64,000 bases of DNA from contig JAGAJP010000066.1 of the NCBI GenBank assembly GCA_017626045.1, positions 54,631 to 118,630 of the forward strand, written 5' to 3'. The translations under genes and the position numbers were made by a program. A model generated the notes under the pieces. The model worked only from the letters and a program-made list of their open reading frames with translations, ran no database searches and was not told where the DNA came from. This stretch comes from Muribaculaceae bacterium. Lineage in GTDB: Bacteria; Bacteroidota; Bacteroidia; Bacteroidales; Muribaculaceae. Below, in pieces: positions 1-8,410 of this stretch (position 1 is the stretch's first letter; the number at the start of each line of letters is the position of its first letter).

Positions 1-1788
1 TCCGAAGGTGGCGCGGTCACGCTTGGTAAACCGTCCGCTGAGTCCTTCCGCCGGAGTTGCGAGCACGGAGTAGTTGTGGCCGTATCTCTCGCAGAATTCG
101 TTGACACGCGATTTCATGCGTCCCACGATGCGCAGCCCGAGCTGCTGTGCCTCCTCGCTTTCGCCGTGATGCTTTCCGGTGAGGGCTATCAGACATTCGG
201 CAAGTCCGATGAATCCGATGCCGAGCGTTCCCTGATTGATTACGGATTCTATGGTGTCGTCGGGCGACAGGTTTTCCGAACCGTTCCAGAGTGTGCCCAT
301 GACAAGGGGAAACTGCTTGGCGAGTGCTGTCTTCTGAAACTGAAAACGGTCGTCGAGCTGTCGTGCCGTTATCTCGAGTATGTCGTCAAGACGCTCGAAG
401 AAACGCTCGATGCGTTCTTTCTCGTCTTTGATGCCCATGCACTCTATTGCGAGACGCACGATGTTGATGGTGGAGAAAGACAGGTTGCCGCGTCCGATGG
501 ATGTCTTTTTGCCGTATCTGTTCTCAAACACCCTCGTGCGGCACCCCATGGTCGCCACTTCGTATTCGAAACGCCTCGGGTCGTCCGCCTTCCATAGTTC
601 ATGCCGATTGTAGGTGGCGTCGAGATTCAGGAAGTTGGGGAAGAATCTGCGCGCCGCCACCTTGCATGCCAGTCTGTACAGGTCATAGTTGCGGTCTTCA
701 GGCAGATAGCTCACGCCTCGTTTCTTCTTCCATATCTGGATAGGGAAAATGGCGGTCGCGCCGTTGCCCACTCCCTCGTATGTGCAGTTGAGGAGCTCGC
801 GGATCACACACCGTCCCTCGGCGGAGGTGTCGGTGCCGTAGTTTATGGAACTGAACACCACCTGGTTGCCGCCGCGCGAGTGGATGGTGTTCATGTTGTG
901 GATAAACGCCTCCATCGCCTGGTGCACCCTGCTCACTGTTCTGTTGACGGCATGCTGGATGAGTCTCTCGTCTCCCTCGAGATTTTCCAGGCTCTTCTTC
1001 TCGTAGTCGGTAAGCTCGATGTCGTCAAATTCATGGAGGTCCCTTCCGGTGAGTGGTTCGAGCACACGGAGCTCTTCCTTGAATGTGGTGCGCACGAACG
1101 GCGCGAGATAGAAGTCAAAGGCGGGAATCGCCTGACCGCCGTGCATCTCGTTTTGCGCCGTCTCGAGAGAGATGCAGGCGATGACGCCGGCGGTCTCTAT
1201 GCGTTTTGGGGCGCGGCTCTCTGCGTGGCCGGCTACGAATCCGTTGTCGAGAAGTCTGTCGAGGGGATGCTGTACGCACGTGAGGCTTTTAGTGGGGTAG
1301 TAGTCTTTGTCGTGGATGTGCAGATAGTTGTTTTTCACCGCCTGCTTCACCTCGCTGTCGAGCAGATAGTCGTCCACAAACGGTTTTGTGGTCTCGGACG
1401 CGAACTTCATCATCATGCCCGCCGGGGTGTCGGCGTTCATGTTTGCGTTTTCCCTCGTGATGTCGTTGCTTTTAGCCTCTATGATCTCCAGGAATATGTC
1501 GCGTGTCTTGGCGCGTCTTGCTATCGAACGCTGGTCGCGGTAGGCGATATAACGTTTCGCCACGTCCTTGCGGGCGGACTTCATGAGCTCTATCTCCACT
1601 CTGTCCTGGATTTCCTCCACGGTCATCCGCTCGTTTCCGGTCATCCCTATGCGGTCGGTGATACGCTGGATCAGCGCCTCGTCCTCCCCTTGGTCGGTGG
1701 CAATCATCGCCTTGCGTATCGCCGCCTTTATCTTTTCTTCGTTATATCCCACGACCCTTCCGTCGCGCTTTTCCACTGTCTGTATCAT
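1..1788 (-). CDS. nrdD: Anaerobic ribonucleoside-triphosphate reductase (class III), 3' end outside window
   Basis: Class III glycyl-radical enzyme that reduces ribonucleoside triphosphates to deoxyribonucleotides without oxygen. The visible 596 codons start MIQTVEKRDGRVVGYNEEKI, an ATP-cone allosteric domain (about residues 1-95). The catalytic barrel follows, with NNYLHIHDKDYY, SRGGNQVVFSSINYG and GRGNLSFSTINIVRLA. The reading frame is open to base 1, so the C-terminal zinc site and glycyl-radical loop lie outside, as would any nrdG activase. The ATG at 1788 is the natural start because the ATP cone begins directly there. A consensus Bacteroidetes promoter lies about 170 bases upstream, leaving a long structured leader. 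Family assignment is secure. Confidence 0.96.
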   Translation of the reverse strand, partial: MIQTVEKRDGRVVGYNEEKIKAAIRKAMIATDQGEDEALIQRITDRIGMTGNERMTVEEIQDRVEIELMKSARKDVAKRYIAYRDQRSIARRAKTRDIFLEIIEAKSNDITRENANMNADTPAGMMMKFASETTKPFVDDYLLDSEVKQAVKNNYLHIHDKDYYPTKSLTCVQHPLDRLLDNGFVAGHAESRAPKRIETAGVIACISLETAQNEMHGGQAIPAFDFYLAPFVRTTFKEELRVLEPLTGRDLHEFDDIELTDYEKKSLENLEGDERLIQHAVNRTVSRVHQAMEAFIHNMNTIHSRGGNQVVFSSINYGTDTSAEGRCVIRELLNCTYEGVGNGATAIFPIQIWKKKRGVSYLPEDRNYDLYRLACKVAARRFFPNFLNLDATYNRHELWKADDPRRFEYEVATMGCRTRVFENRYGKKTSIGRGNLSFSTINIVRLAIECMGIKDEKERIERFFERLDDILEITARQLDDRFQFQKTALAKQFPLVMGTLWNGSENLSPDDTIESVINQGTLGIGFIGLAECLIALTGKHHGESEEAQQLGLRIVGRMKSRVNEFCERYGHNYSVLATPAEGLSGRFTKRDRATFG

Positions 1789-1830
1789 ATCCGGAGCCTC
1801 TTGGTGTTTTAGGTTGATTGTTTGGTTGAT

Positions 1831-1957
1831 GTGAAGTTGTTTCTACTTATTTCCAAATCATCGGTCACGATGCCCGCATCGCTGCCTCTTCGCGTGAAAG
1901 AATTCGCTCGAAAACCTGACGAAATCTTAACAAAGAAATAAGTAGAAACAACTTCAC
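1831..1957 (-). promoter_or_regulatory. Perfect 23-bp inverted repeat in the nrdD leader
   Basis: Bases 1831-1853 and 1935-1957 are exact reverse complements over 23 bp and enclose 81 bases. The predicted transcription start from the promoter at 1960-1990 falls at about 1956, so the nrdD mRNA would begin almost exactly with one arm and close a long stem. Its inner part contains a small hairpin (stem CGATG/CATCG at about 1875-1890). This matches no riboswitch class I recognise. It could be an RNA control element, an RNase III-type processing site or a small inserted palindromic element. Confidence 0.7.
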
Positions 1958-1959
1958 TG

Positions 1960-1990
1960 CAAAGTTATATAAAATCTCCAATATGACAAA
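1960..1990 (-). promoter_or_regulatory. Promoter of nrdD
   Basis: Read on the minus strand, a -33 TTTG (1987-1990) and a -7 box TAACTTTG (1960-1967) are separated by 19 bases. This is an exact match to the Bacteroidetes housekeeping consensus. The start site should be about 1956. Confidence 0.8.
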
Positions 1991-1996
1991 TAAAAA

Positions 1997-2043
1997 TTCC
2001 GAAAAGTTTTCAGAAATTTTCATTTTTGGAAAACTTTTCGGAA
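1997..2043. promoter_or_regulatory. 15-bp inverted repeat, candidate operator upstream of nrdD
   Basis: TTCCGAAAAGTTTTC (1997-2011) and its exact reverse complement (2029-2043) are separated by 17 bases. The left arm begins 7 bases upstream of the nrdD -33 element. A further copy of the 14-base string TTTTGGAAAACTTT, present at 2024-2037, occurs at 2089-2102. Each arm is itself nearly palindromic. The position suits a transcription-factor site; the factor is unknown. Confidence 0.6.
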
Positions 2044-2129
2044 GTATAAAAATGATAAAATATTGTAAATCAATAATATTTTAATTTGTTTTGGAAAACT
2101 TTGCGATAGTCATCGTGTTAAGATGTTGA

Positions 2130-3812
2130 CTATTTGGTGATATGGAAGTAATCCACATCGAGCCATCCGCTGTCGTTGCTCTTCCAGGGACGTGTGCAGT
2201 AGAGACCGACCTTTGCTCCGATCCAGTGTCCTTCCCTTACGTCCATCGGACGGCCGAAGTCTGTAAACTTCTTACCGTCGAGGCTGTACTGGAACTTTAC
2301 CTGACATTTGTAGTCGGGTTTCTGTTTGGGATTCTTGGCTCCGGTCATCTTCACCACGGCGCGAAGCCATATCGGACCGCCGTTCTCAAGTTTCATGCTT
2401 GCTGTCTCCACTTCGTCCTTCCCTTTGTTGGCACCCACGCAGTCGGTCTGCACGAGGTATATTCCGTCGGGACGGCTCTCAAGAGCGAGGGTCGCGAAGT
2501 TGTAGCCCATCACCGCGAGACCACCCTTCTCGCCTGCCTCGGTCTTGCCGTTTTTCACTCTCGGGTTGAAGCTGACCTTGGCGGTTGCGGTGAAGTTCTC
2601 GTTGGGAAACTTCTGCATCAGCACGTTGGGCATGTCGTAGAGGTTCTTGGCACCCAGGGTGTGGTGTGAGAAGAGCCGGAGTGTGGAGTTCTCGGCGTCG
2701 CAGAAATACCACAGAGGCTGCGGATTGCCGTTCCATTGCCACTGCTTGCCGAGGGTGTTGCTGTCGAAGTCGTCGCTGTCCTGCGGTGTGGCTATCGGAT
2801 AGGTGCCCCCCACATTGGGTTTTCTGTATGTCCTGACCGGGACTCCGCGTCCGTCGCCGTCCTTGTCGACGCCTATCACGGGCCAACCGTCTTCTTTCCA
2901 TGTCATGGGCTCAAGGTTTACGACACGTCCGTAGGGGCCTTTGTCCTGGAAATGCAGGAACCAGTGCTCCTTTCCGTCGGGAGTGTCTACCCATGCCCCC
3001 TGGTGCGGGCCGTTGATGTCGGTGTCGCCCTGTTCAATCACGTTGCGCCACTCATACGGTCCCCAGGGGTTCTTGCTGCGCATCACCACCTGCCAGCCCG
3101 TTGCGACGCCGCCTGCCGGCGAGAAGATATAATACCAGTCGCCTCTCTTATACATCTTGGCGCCCTCGATGGTCTCGTTGTCGCGGTGGCCGTCATAGAT
3201 TACCCTGTCCTCTCCGATCACGCCTGTGGCGTCCGGTTTCATCTCTATCATTCCTATTATGCTCTTCACTCCGGCACGGCTTCCGGCATATCCGTGGGCT
3301 ATGTATGCCCTGCCGTCCTCGTCCCAGAAGGGACAAGGGTCGATGACGCCCACAACAGGATAGATGAGCCGGAGGTCGCTCCAGCGACCGCGCGGGTCTT
3401 TGGTCTCCGCCACGTAGATGCCTCGGTCGGGGTCGCCATACATCACGTAGTAGGTGCCGTTGTGGTAGCGGATCGACGGTGCCCACACTCCGTTGCCATG
3501 GCTCACGCCGTCAAATTCGGGCGCGGGATACCTGTCGGCTACCGCGCCTACGATGGTCCAGTTCACCAGGTCTTTGGAGTGCAGTATCTGCAGGGCGGGG
3601 AGGTTCGCGAAACTGGAGGATGTCATGTAGTAGTCGTCGCCGACACGGATGGCGTCGGGGTCGGAATAGTCGGCGTTGATCACCGGGTTCTGATATTTGC
3701 CGTTGTCTAAGTCTGAGACGTAGGCTTTCGACACATCCGCCGAAACGGGAGTCGTCATGATGCCGGCGAGCGCTATGGCGGCTGCCGTCGCGATTTTTGT
3801 GGTTTGCTTCAT
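2130..3812 (-). CDS. Secreted GH43 family glycoside hydrolase (xylosidase/arabinofuranosidase type)
   Basis: Predicted to cleave xylose- or arabinose-containing side chains or oligosaccharides outside the cytoplasm. The 560-residue protein begins with a signal peptide (MKQTTKIATAAAIALAGI...). The five-bladed propeller follows, with NADYSDPDAIRVGDDYYM (the catalytic base Asp region), VIDPCPFWDEDGRAYIAHG and NETIEGAKMYKRGDWYY, where the Glu is the likely general acid. The C-terminal 190 or so residues look like the beta-sandwich domain common in GH43 proteins. The start at 3812 overlaps the stop of the upstream gene (TAATG), implying translational coupling; an in-frame extension to 4028 would lie inside that gene and is unlikely. 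Exact substrate cannot be read from sequence. Confidence 0.9.
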   Translation of the reverse strand: MKQTTKIATAAAIALAGIMTTPVSADVSKAYVSDLDNGKYQNPVINADYSDPDAIRVGDDYYMTSSSFANLPALQILHSKDLVNWTIVGAVADRYPAPEFDGVSHGNGVWAPSIRYHNGTYYVMYGDPDRGIYVAETKDPRGRWSDLRLIYPVVGVIDPCPFWDEDGRAYIAHGYAGSRAGVKSIIGMIEMKPDATGVIGEDRVIYDGHRDNETIEGAKMYKRGDWYYIFSPAGGVATGWQVVMRSKNPWGPYEWRNVIEQGDTDINGPHQGAWVDTPDGKEHWFLHFQDKGPYGRVVNLEPMTWKEDGWPVIGVDKDGDGRGVPVRTYRKPNVGGTYPIATPQDSDDFDSNTLGKQWQWNGNPQPLWYFCDAENSTLRLFSHHTLGAKNLYDMPNVLMQKFPNENFTATAKVSFNPRVKNGKTEAGEKGGLAVMGYNFATLALESRPDGIYLVQTDCVGANKGKDEVETASMKLENGGPIWLRAVVKMTGAKNPKQKPDYKCQVKFQYSLDGKKFTDFGRPMDVREGHWIGAKVGLYCTRPWKSNDSGWLDVDYFHITK

Positions 3813-6235
3813 TAGTTCCAATGTATTTTTATGTTTTTTATGAGCGTTGATGAGGGGCCTGTGGAGCCGGTGTGCTGGATGCAGAAACCGGAAAGTCCGT
3901 TTTCCTTCACTTTCGAGGATATGTCTACCGATGTGACTGTGCCGGCTGCGCTGCTTTCCGGTGCAGGAGCTCCGGTAGTTGCCGTGGCGCGAAGTATGCC
4001 GTCCTTTATGCCTACGGTTATATTGCATGGGGTGCGGTAGCAGTTGCTGACCACTCCCGGGTTGATGACCTCGGTGACGCCTCCTTTATATTCGACGAGA
4101 GAGAACCTCACGGCGCGGTCATGGTCGGGTGTGCGCTCAATGCGGAGTGCGTATCCGTCGAGAGTCACGGGATTGAACTTGACGCAGATGTCCATATACT
4201 GGCAGGTGGCGCTACCGAAGCCCTGGCCTCCGCTTTTGGCGGGTTCCGCCGTCATGCTCACCTCAATGTCGCGGCATGCGTCGCGAACAGGCATATAACT
4301 GAGGCGCGCCCCTTTCTCGGTCTGTATGAGCCCGGTGCTTACCGACGCGTCGAATCCCTTGCCGTAGAACCATCCGCTGCCGTCGGAGGCGCTCCATTCG
4401 GCGGCGGCTGTGTCCAGGGGTTTGTAGATGTCGAAACACCATACACCCGGTATTCCGGGCTTTCTCCTTATTATAGGCACGTCCGAGAAGTCGGTTTGCA
4501 GTGTTGTCTCTGGAATCTCTTCGATATATTCGGGGTCAGCGACGACCGAGATTTCTGATATGCCGATCTCTCCCGATTCGCTGTCGGCATATTTGGGTAT
4601 CACGGCAGCCACTAATCCGCAGAAGAAGTCGGCGGCTTTAGCCTTGTAATATCGCGCGTCTTCCCCTTTGCTGCTTTTGACGAGGGTGTGAACGGTCTTG
4701 CCGTTTTCATCCTGCGACACTCTTCCCCAGGCTATCGTGCTGTCGTCGGTTCCTTTCCCGGTCAACCGGTAATCGACTCTGTAGAGTCCGGATTTTTTGT
4801 CGAGTACAATCTTTGGAGATCCTGCCACGGCGGGTGCCTTGCGGAGGTTGGGGAGGATGTCGACGGTAACCGCCGCCTCGAGTCCGGAACCTGTCGTTTC
4901 CCGTATGGTCCGGCGCAACGCCACAGGACTATTGTTGTCGGAGACATGTATCGACCTTGAAGGCTTGCCTGTTTGATATCCGCCCCATAGCATCTGAGTG
5001 GCGGTAATGGCGGCTGTGTCGCCGGTGGCTTTCAGTGTGGTGGGGGTGGCGGAGATTTTCATCGCCACAGGGATTCCGGTAAACTTCCGTCCCTGTTTCG
5101 TTTCCAGTTCGGCTATCGTGCCGTTCATGCCGGCGGGGTCCCAGCCGTCGGTGCCGTTGGTCAGGTTGGGAATATTGTAAATTGTCTTGCCGTCGCTGAC
5201 TATTCTGTATGCTTCCATCAGGGGTTTGCCGTCGAGTTCCGGGCCGAGTTGCGGCCGTTCCTTGTCGATGGTATACGGCTTACCGTTGAGCGTGATGTTG
5301 TGCTGGTAGCATCTTGTGTCGGAGGCGTCTCTGGTCCAGAGGATGTCTACGGGGAAGTCGGCGGTAAACCGGGTGTCGATGGCGGTGACCATGCCGGGAA
5401 CCTTGGTGAAATACTGGGTGCCTCGGCATTTGCTGTGGATGTCGCAGTCGAGGAAGACCGCTCCCGTGGGGGAGGTGCTGTAAAAAGGTTTGCTGCTGAA
5501 GAATGTGAAGCGGCAGCGGTGGTATATCGCGCTTCCGGCAAGGGCGTCGTCGGTGCATTCGAAATAGCAGTCTTCGAAGAGGCTGCGGCGTGCTCCGACA
5601 AACGGGCAGAGGTTGAGGCGGCTCAGAAAACGGCAGTTCTTGGCATACAGTCGGTCGGTGTCGCGGCAGATGCCGATCTGTGCCTGCACTATCGCTTCTT
5701 TCCGTTTCTGCCGGTTGTATTGCGGATTTCGAGGATATTCGAGGTCTATGTTGCAGTAGTTGCCGAAAGTGATGTTTTCGGTTTCGAGGCTTCTGCCGTC
5801 AAACTCCATCATGGTGAAGTTACCGATGGCGCCCTGCGTCTGCCCTCTGTTTACCGCCAGCACCACATCCTGAGGATTCTTCGCAAGACCGATTATCCGC
5901 AAAGTGTCGCATTTAACCCTTACGGCGAAAGGGGTTCCTCCCTTGTCGGTGCGGATTCCCGGGTCGTCGGGGTCGTCGAGCCAGTAGACCGACGGAGCCA
6001 CGAGCAGTGTGGCGCTCTCCCCGGCGGCGTTGACGCGCCGGAATGCCTCGCCGACGTCTTTTGCCGCTGTCGGAATACCGTATAATCCCTCCCGGTCGAG
6101 GAGTACGGTCTTTGCGTCAAGCCTATATTCCTTACCTTGGAAGGATATGCAGGAATCGCTTGCAGCATAGGCGGAGACACAGCCTATGCTGCAGGCTATT
6201 ATAATGATGTCAATAAGTCTAAGGAGTCTTTTCAT
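3812..6235 (-). CDS. Secreted right-handed beta-helix protein, pectinesterase-like
   Basis: An 807-residue exported protein with signal peptide MKRLLRLIDIIIIACSIGCV. Residues about 30-330 have short strand-turn repeats, many conserved Asn/Cys and phrases such as MEFDGRSLETENITFGNY, FEDCYFECTDDALAGSAIYH and FLDCDIHSKCRGTQYF. That pattern fits a parallel beta-helix of the pectin methylesterase/pectate lyase type. I do not see the canonical CE8 QDT or DFIFG motifs, so catalysis is uncertain. The C-terminal part (about 590-807) looks like a concanavalin-like beta-sandwich. It is the first gene of a two-gene operon with the GH43 enzyme, which suggests joint attack on a plant polysaccharide. Confidence 0.65.
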   Translation of the reverse strand: MKRLLRLIDIIIIACSIGCVSAYAASDSCISFQGKEYRLDAKTVLLDREGLYGIPTAAKDVGEAFRRVNAAGESATLLVAPSVYWLDDPDDPGIRTDKGGTPFAVRVKCDTLRIIGLAKNPQDVVLAVNRGQTQGAIGNFTMMEFDGRSLETENITFGNYCNIDLEYPRNPQYNRQKRKEAIVQAQIGICRDTDRLYAKNCRFLSRLNLCPFVGARRSLFEDCYFECTDDALAGSAIYHRCRFTFFSSKPFYSTSPTGAVFLDCDIHSKCRGTQYFTKVPGMVTAIDTRFTADFPVDILWTRDASDTRCYQHNITLNGKPYTIDKERPQLGPELDGKPLMEAYRIVSDGKTIYNIPNLTNGTDGWDPAGMNGTIAELETKQGRKFTGIPVAMKISATPTTLKATGDTAAITATQMLWGGYQTGKPSRSIHVSDNNSPVALRRTIRETTGSGLEAAVTVDILPNLRKAPAVAGSPKIVLDKKSGLYRVDYRLTGKGTDDSTIAWGRVSQDENGKTVHTLVKSSKGEDARYYKAKAADFFCGLVAAVIPKYADSESGEIGISEISVVADPEYIEEIPETTLQTDFSDVPIIRRKPGIPGVWCFDIYKPLDTAAAEWSASDGSGWFYGKGFDASVSTGLIQTEKGARLSYMPVRDACRDIEVSMTAEPAKSGGQGFGSATCQYMDICVKFNPVTLDGYALRIERTPDHDRAVRFSLVEYKGGVTEVINPGVVSNCYRTPCNITVGIKDGILRATATTGAPAPESSAAGTVTSVDISSKVKENGLSGFCIQHTGSTGPSSTLIKNIKIHWN

Positions 6236-6260
6236 GATGATAGGTATCGCTTTTAGACTC

Positions 6261-6292
6261 CAAAGTTATAAAAAATTCGGCATCCAGCCAAA
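6261..6292 (-). promoter_or_regulatory. Promoter of the beta-helix/GH43 operon
   Basis: On the minus strand, TTTG (6289-6292) and TAACTTTG (6261-6268) are separated by 20 bases. The start site would be about 20 bases before the ATG at 6235. The -33 element abuts the stop codon of the upstream dehydrogenase gene. Confidence 0.7.
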
Positions 6293-7459
6293 TTATTTTG
6301 CGAGGTCGTAGATCCGTCGGGCGGTGTCGCGGTCAATGCGGATGTAGTTGCCGAAGGTGTCGCCTTTGCTTTCGGTGACCTTCTGGGCGAGGAGCGCCGT
6401 GTCGGCATTCTCGATAACGAGTCCCTTCATGGTGACGGGCATTCCGATGGAGGTCAGGAAGTCTTTGAGTCGCTCGATGCCGATTGCCGCAGCCTTGGTG
6501 TCGTCGGCTTCCTCCACGTCGAAGACACGGCGTGCATACTGCGCGAGTTTTCCGGGGTTCTCCCTCATGGCGTAAGTCATCCAGGCGGGGAACATCACCG
6601 CGAGACCGGCTCCGTGTGTCACGCCGTAGAGTGCGCTGAGCTCATGCTCCAGCGCGTGAGTAGCCCAGTCCTCGACTCTGCCGCCGCTGCATACTCCGTT
6701 GTGGGCGAGGGTGCCGCTCCACATTATGTTGGCGCGTGCGTCATAGTTTTCCGGATCAGCCATCACTTTAGGGGCTTCCGTGATGATTGCCTTCATCACT
6801 CCCTCCGCCACGCGATCGGTGATTTCCACTTCCGGTGTGTTGCTGAAGTAGCGCTCCATGATATGCGCGAGCATGTCGGTGATGCCGGCGGCTGTCTGAT
6901 ATGGTGGCAGTGTGAAGGTGAGCTCGGGATTCATGAGAGCGAACTTTGGACGCAGCGAGTCACTTCCCATACCTAATTTACGCATGTCGGAAATCTTGGT
7001 GATCACAGTGTTGCCGGACCCTTCGCTGCCTGCCGCCGGGATTGTGAGCACCACGCCCACGGGCAGTGCCTTCGTCACCTTTGCCTTGCCGCAGTAGAAG
7101 TCCCAGAAGTCGCCGTTGTAGGGTAGGGCTGCGGCTATCGCCTTGGCGGTGTCGATGCTGCTGCCGCCGCCTACGGCGAGCAGACTGTCGACGCCTTTCT
7201 CTTTGGCAAGGGCTATTCCCTCATACACCTTGTCGTCGGTAGGGTTGGGCTGAACGCCCCCTAATTCCTCGTGCTCTATGCCGGCGTCCGCGATGCTTTT
7301 CCTCACCCGGTCAAGAAGACCCGAGCGGACCACAGACCCTTTTCCGTACACTATCAGCGGTTTCTTCATGCCGAACACCTTCAGCTGGTCGGCTACCTGA
7401 TTCTCAACACCTCTGCCAAAAACATATTTGGTGGCAGGAAAGAAAGTGAAATTCTCCAT
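6293..7459 (-). CDS. Iron-containing alcohol dehydrogenase (butanol dehydrogenase/YqhD type)
   Basis: A 388-residue NAD(P)H-dependent alcohol/aldehyde oxidoreductase of the group III Fe-ADH family. The nucleotide-binding part has the VGGGSSIDTAKAIA signature near residue 97. Metal ligands are supplied by ITDMLAHIMERY (Asp and His about 193-198), ATHALEHELSALYG and VTHGAGLAVMFPAW. The length is normal for the family. The protein resembles the butanol dehydrogenase/YqhD branch, which detoxifies aldehydes or reduces them in fermentation; the substrate is inferred only. It is transcribed toward the polysaccharide operon but separated from it by that operon's promoter. Confidence 0.92.
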   Translation of the reverse strand: MENFTFFPATKYVFGRGVENQVADQLKVFGMKKPLIVYGKGSVVRSGLLDRVRKSIADAGIEHEELGGVQPNPTDDKVYEGIALAKEKGVDSLLAVGGGSSIDTAKAIAAALPYNGDFWDFYCGKAKVTKALPVGVVLTIPAAGSEGSGNTVITKISDMRKLGMGSDSLRPKFALMNPELTFTLPPYQTAAGITDMLAHIMERYFSNTPEVEITDRVAEGVMKAIITEAPKVMADPENYDARANIMWSGTLAHNGVCSGGRVEDWATHALEHELSALYGVTHGAGLAVMFPAWMTYAMRENPGKLAQYARRVFDVEEADDTKAAAIGIERLKDFLTSIGMPVTMKGLVIENADTALLAQKVTESKGDTFGNYIRIDRDTARRIYDLAK

Positions 7460-7499
7460 ATTTTTCAGTTCTAATATTTGAAGTCAGTCTAATCCCATG

Positions 7500-7507
7500 C
7501 AAATATA
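7500..7507 (-). promoter_or_regulatory. Possible -7 box for the alcohol dehydrogenase
   Basis: TATATTTG on the minus strand fits TAnnTTTG and lies 41 bases upstream of the ATG. No good TTTG lies at the expected distance, so this is a weak call. Confidence 0.35.
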
Positions 7508-7902
7508 ATGCAAAATCCCTAAATCTACAACTTATGCGACACTATTTGGATCATAATCTCAAGCAGAGCAGTGCAACGCGCGTGGGAGTGTGGAGGGAGC
7601 GGCCTCCGGACGCGACGTATTGTCAATGCATAATTATTTCAGTAACGGAGAATTATAAAATCACGCAGAGTTTCGTGACGCTTCGCTCCCGCTCGCCGGC
7701 GCACGAATGCCGTGTGAATTGTGTAAAATAAGCAGTCACCCACCGAAGCATTACACATAACCTGATCAATTCCTCGCCCCCAGTGAATACCTCGCCCCCG
7801 GTAAGCCTTTACGAGCCCCGTCAATTCAATATTCTTAAGTTAGTGACATTGCTTAAGCCGAGCGTCCCTATCAGGTTATGTACAAGTGAAAACGTGGAAG
7901 CA
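7508..7902. other. Non-coding region at the island edge with dispersed-repeat pieces
   Basis: No convincing gene. It holds one copy of a 26-base dispersed sequence (7591-7616, 23 of 26 identical to 21004-21029). It also has an 11-bp inverted repeat ACATAACCTGA (7755-7765 against 7871-7881) and two copies of a CCTCGCCCCC motif (7772-7781 and 7791-7800). One of these extends to a 14-base string repeated at 9666. A 65-codon plus-strand ORF (7534-7731) runs through the dispersed repeat and has no recognisable features. Confidence 0.6.
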
Positions 7903-8400
7903 TCAGGGCAGGAATGGCCAAAGCGGGCGGCGAGCCTTTTGGGAGTCGGGGGTGTCGGCGGCGGCGAGCCGGATGCCGGCAAGGGCTTCGGAGGATCGAT
8001 CTTTCCAGTAGCTTGAAGCCTCGGGAATGATGGCGGCACTCCGGTCCGCCATCACTCTCGCCACAAGGTATTCGTGGATCTTGTCTCTCAGATACGTCTC
8101 CTTTGAGTCTGTCAGCCTTACCCGGAAGGAAAATTCCCAGAACGGGGGATTGCGCAGATTGTTTATCAAAGTCATATCCTTCTGTGGCTCCAGAATCTTC
8201 ATCAATTCGAGTCTTACCTCCGACGCCGCCACACCGAGTGTCCGCCACACTGCTTCAATGTTGTCCTTCTCGCAGATGTCTGCCATCTCGTGGCGGGCGT
8301 GCAGGTTTTCCCGGTCTGTTATCTCGGAGATAAGCCAGGAGGCGCTGCGGAGGTCGTCGAGGACCTCGCAGCTCAGTATCGTGATTCGTGTCTTTCCCAT
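7903..8400 (-). CDS. Small phage-type protein, paralogue A
   Basis: A 165-residue protein of unknown function, the last gene of a three-gene minus-strand operon. It shares its layout with the next gene and with the plus-strand gene at 9692. That layout is an N-terminal strand (TRITILSCEVLDDL), a helix with regularly spaced charges (AVWRTLGVAASEVRLELMKI), a strand WEFSFRVRL, and a helix KIHEYLVARVMADR. A final segment carries an aromatic residue before a helix. I recall this layout from small proteins near terminase and capsid genes in Bacteroides prophage-like regions. A role in the virion head or tail completion is possible, but nothing shows it here. Confidence 0.6.
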   Translation of the reverse strand: MGKTRITILSCEVLDDLRSASWLISEITDRENLHARHEMADICEKDNIEAVWRTLGVAASEVRLELMKILEPQKDMTLINNLRNPPFWEFSFRVRLTDSKETYLRDKIHEYLVARVMADRSAAIIPEASSYWKDRSSEALAGIRLAAADTPDSQKARRPLWPFLP

Positions 8401-8410
8401 GCTGCCGGCT

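Noticed and set aside
76..1834. Long plus-strand ORFs opposite nrdD
   Set aside because: They are mirror frames of a clear nrdD reading frame; their products are low-complexity and match nothing.
1831..1957. tRNA or known riboswitch in the nrdD leader
   Set aside because: No cloverleaf, T-loop or known aptamer core was found; only the long stem and a small inner hairpin are evident.
7534..7731. 65-codon plus-strand ORF
   Set aside because: It is built partly from a dispersed intergenic repeat and shows no domain, signal or partner gene.
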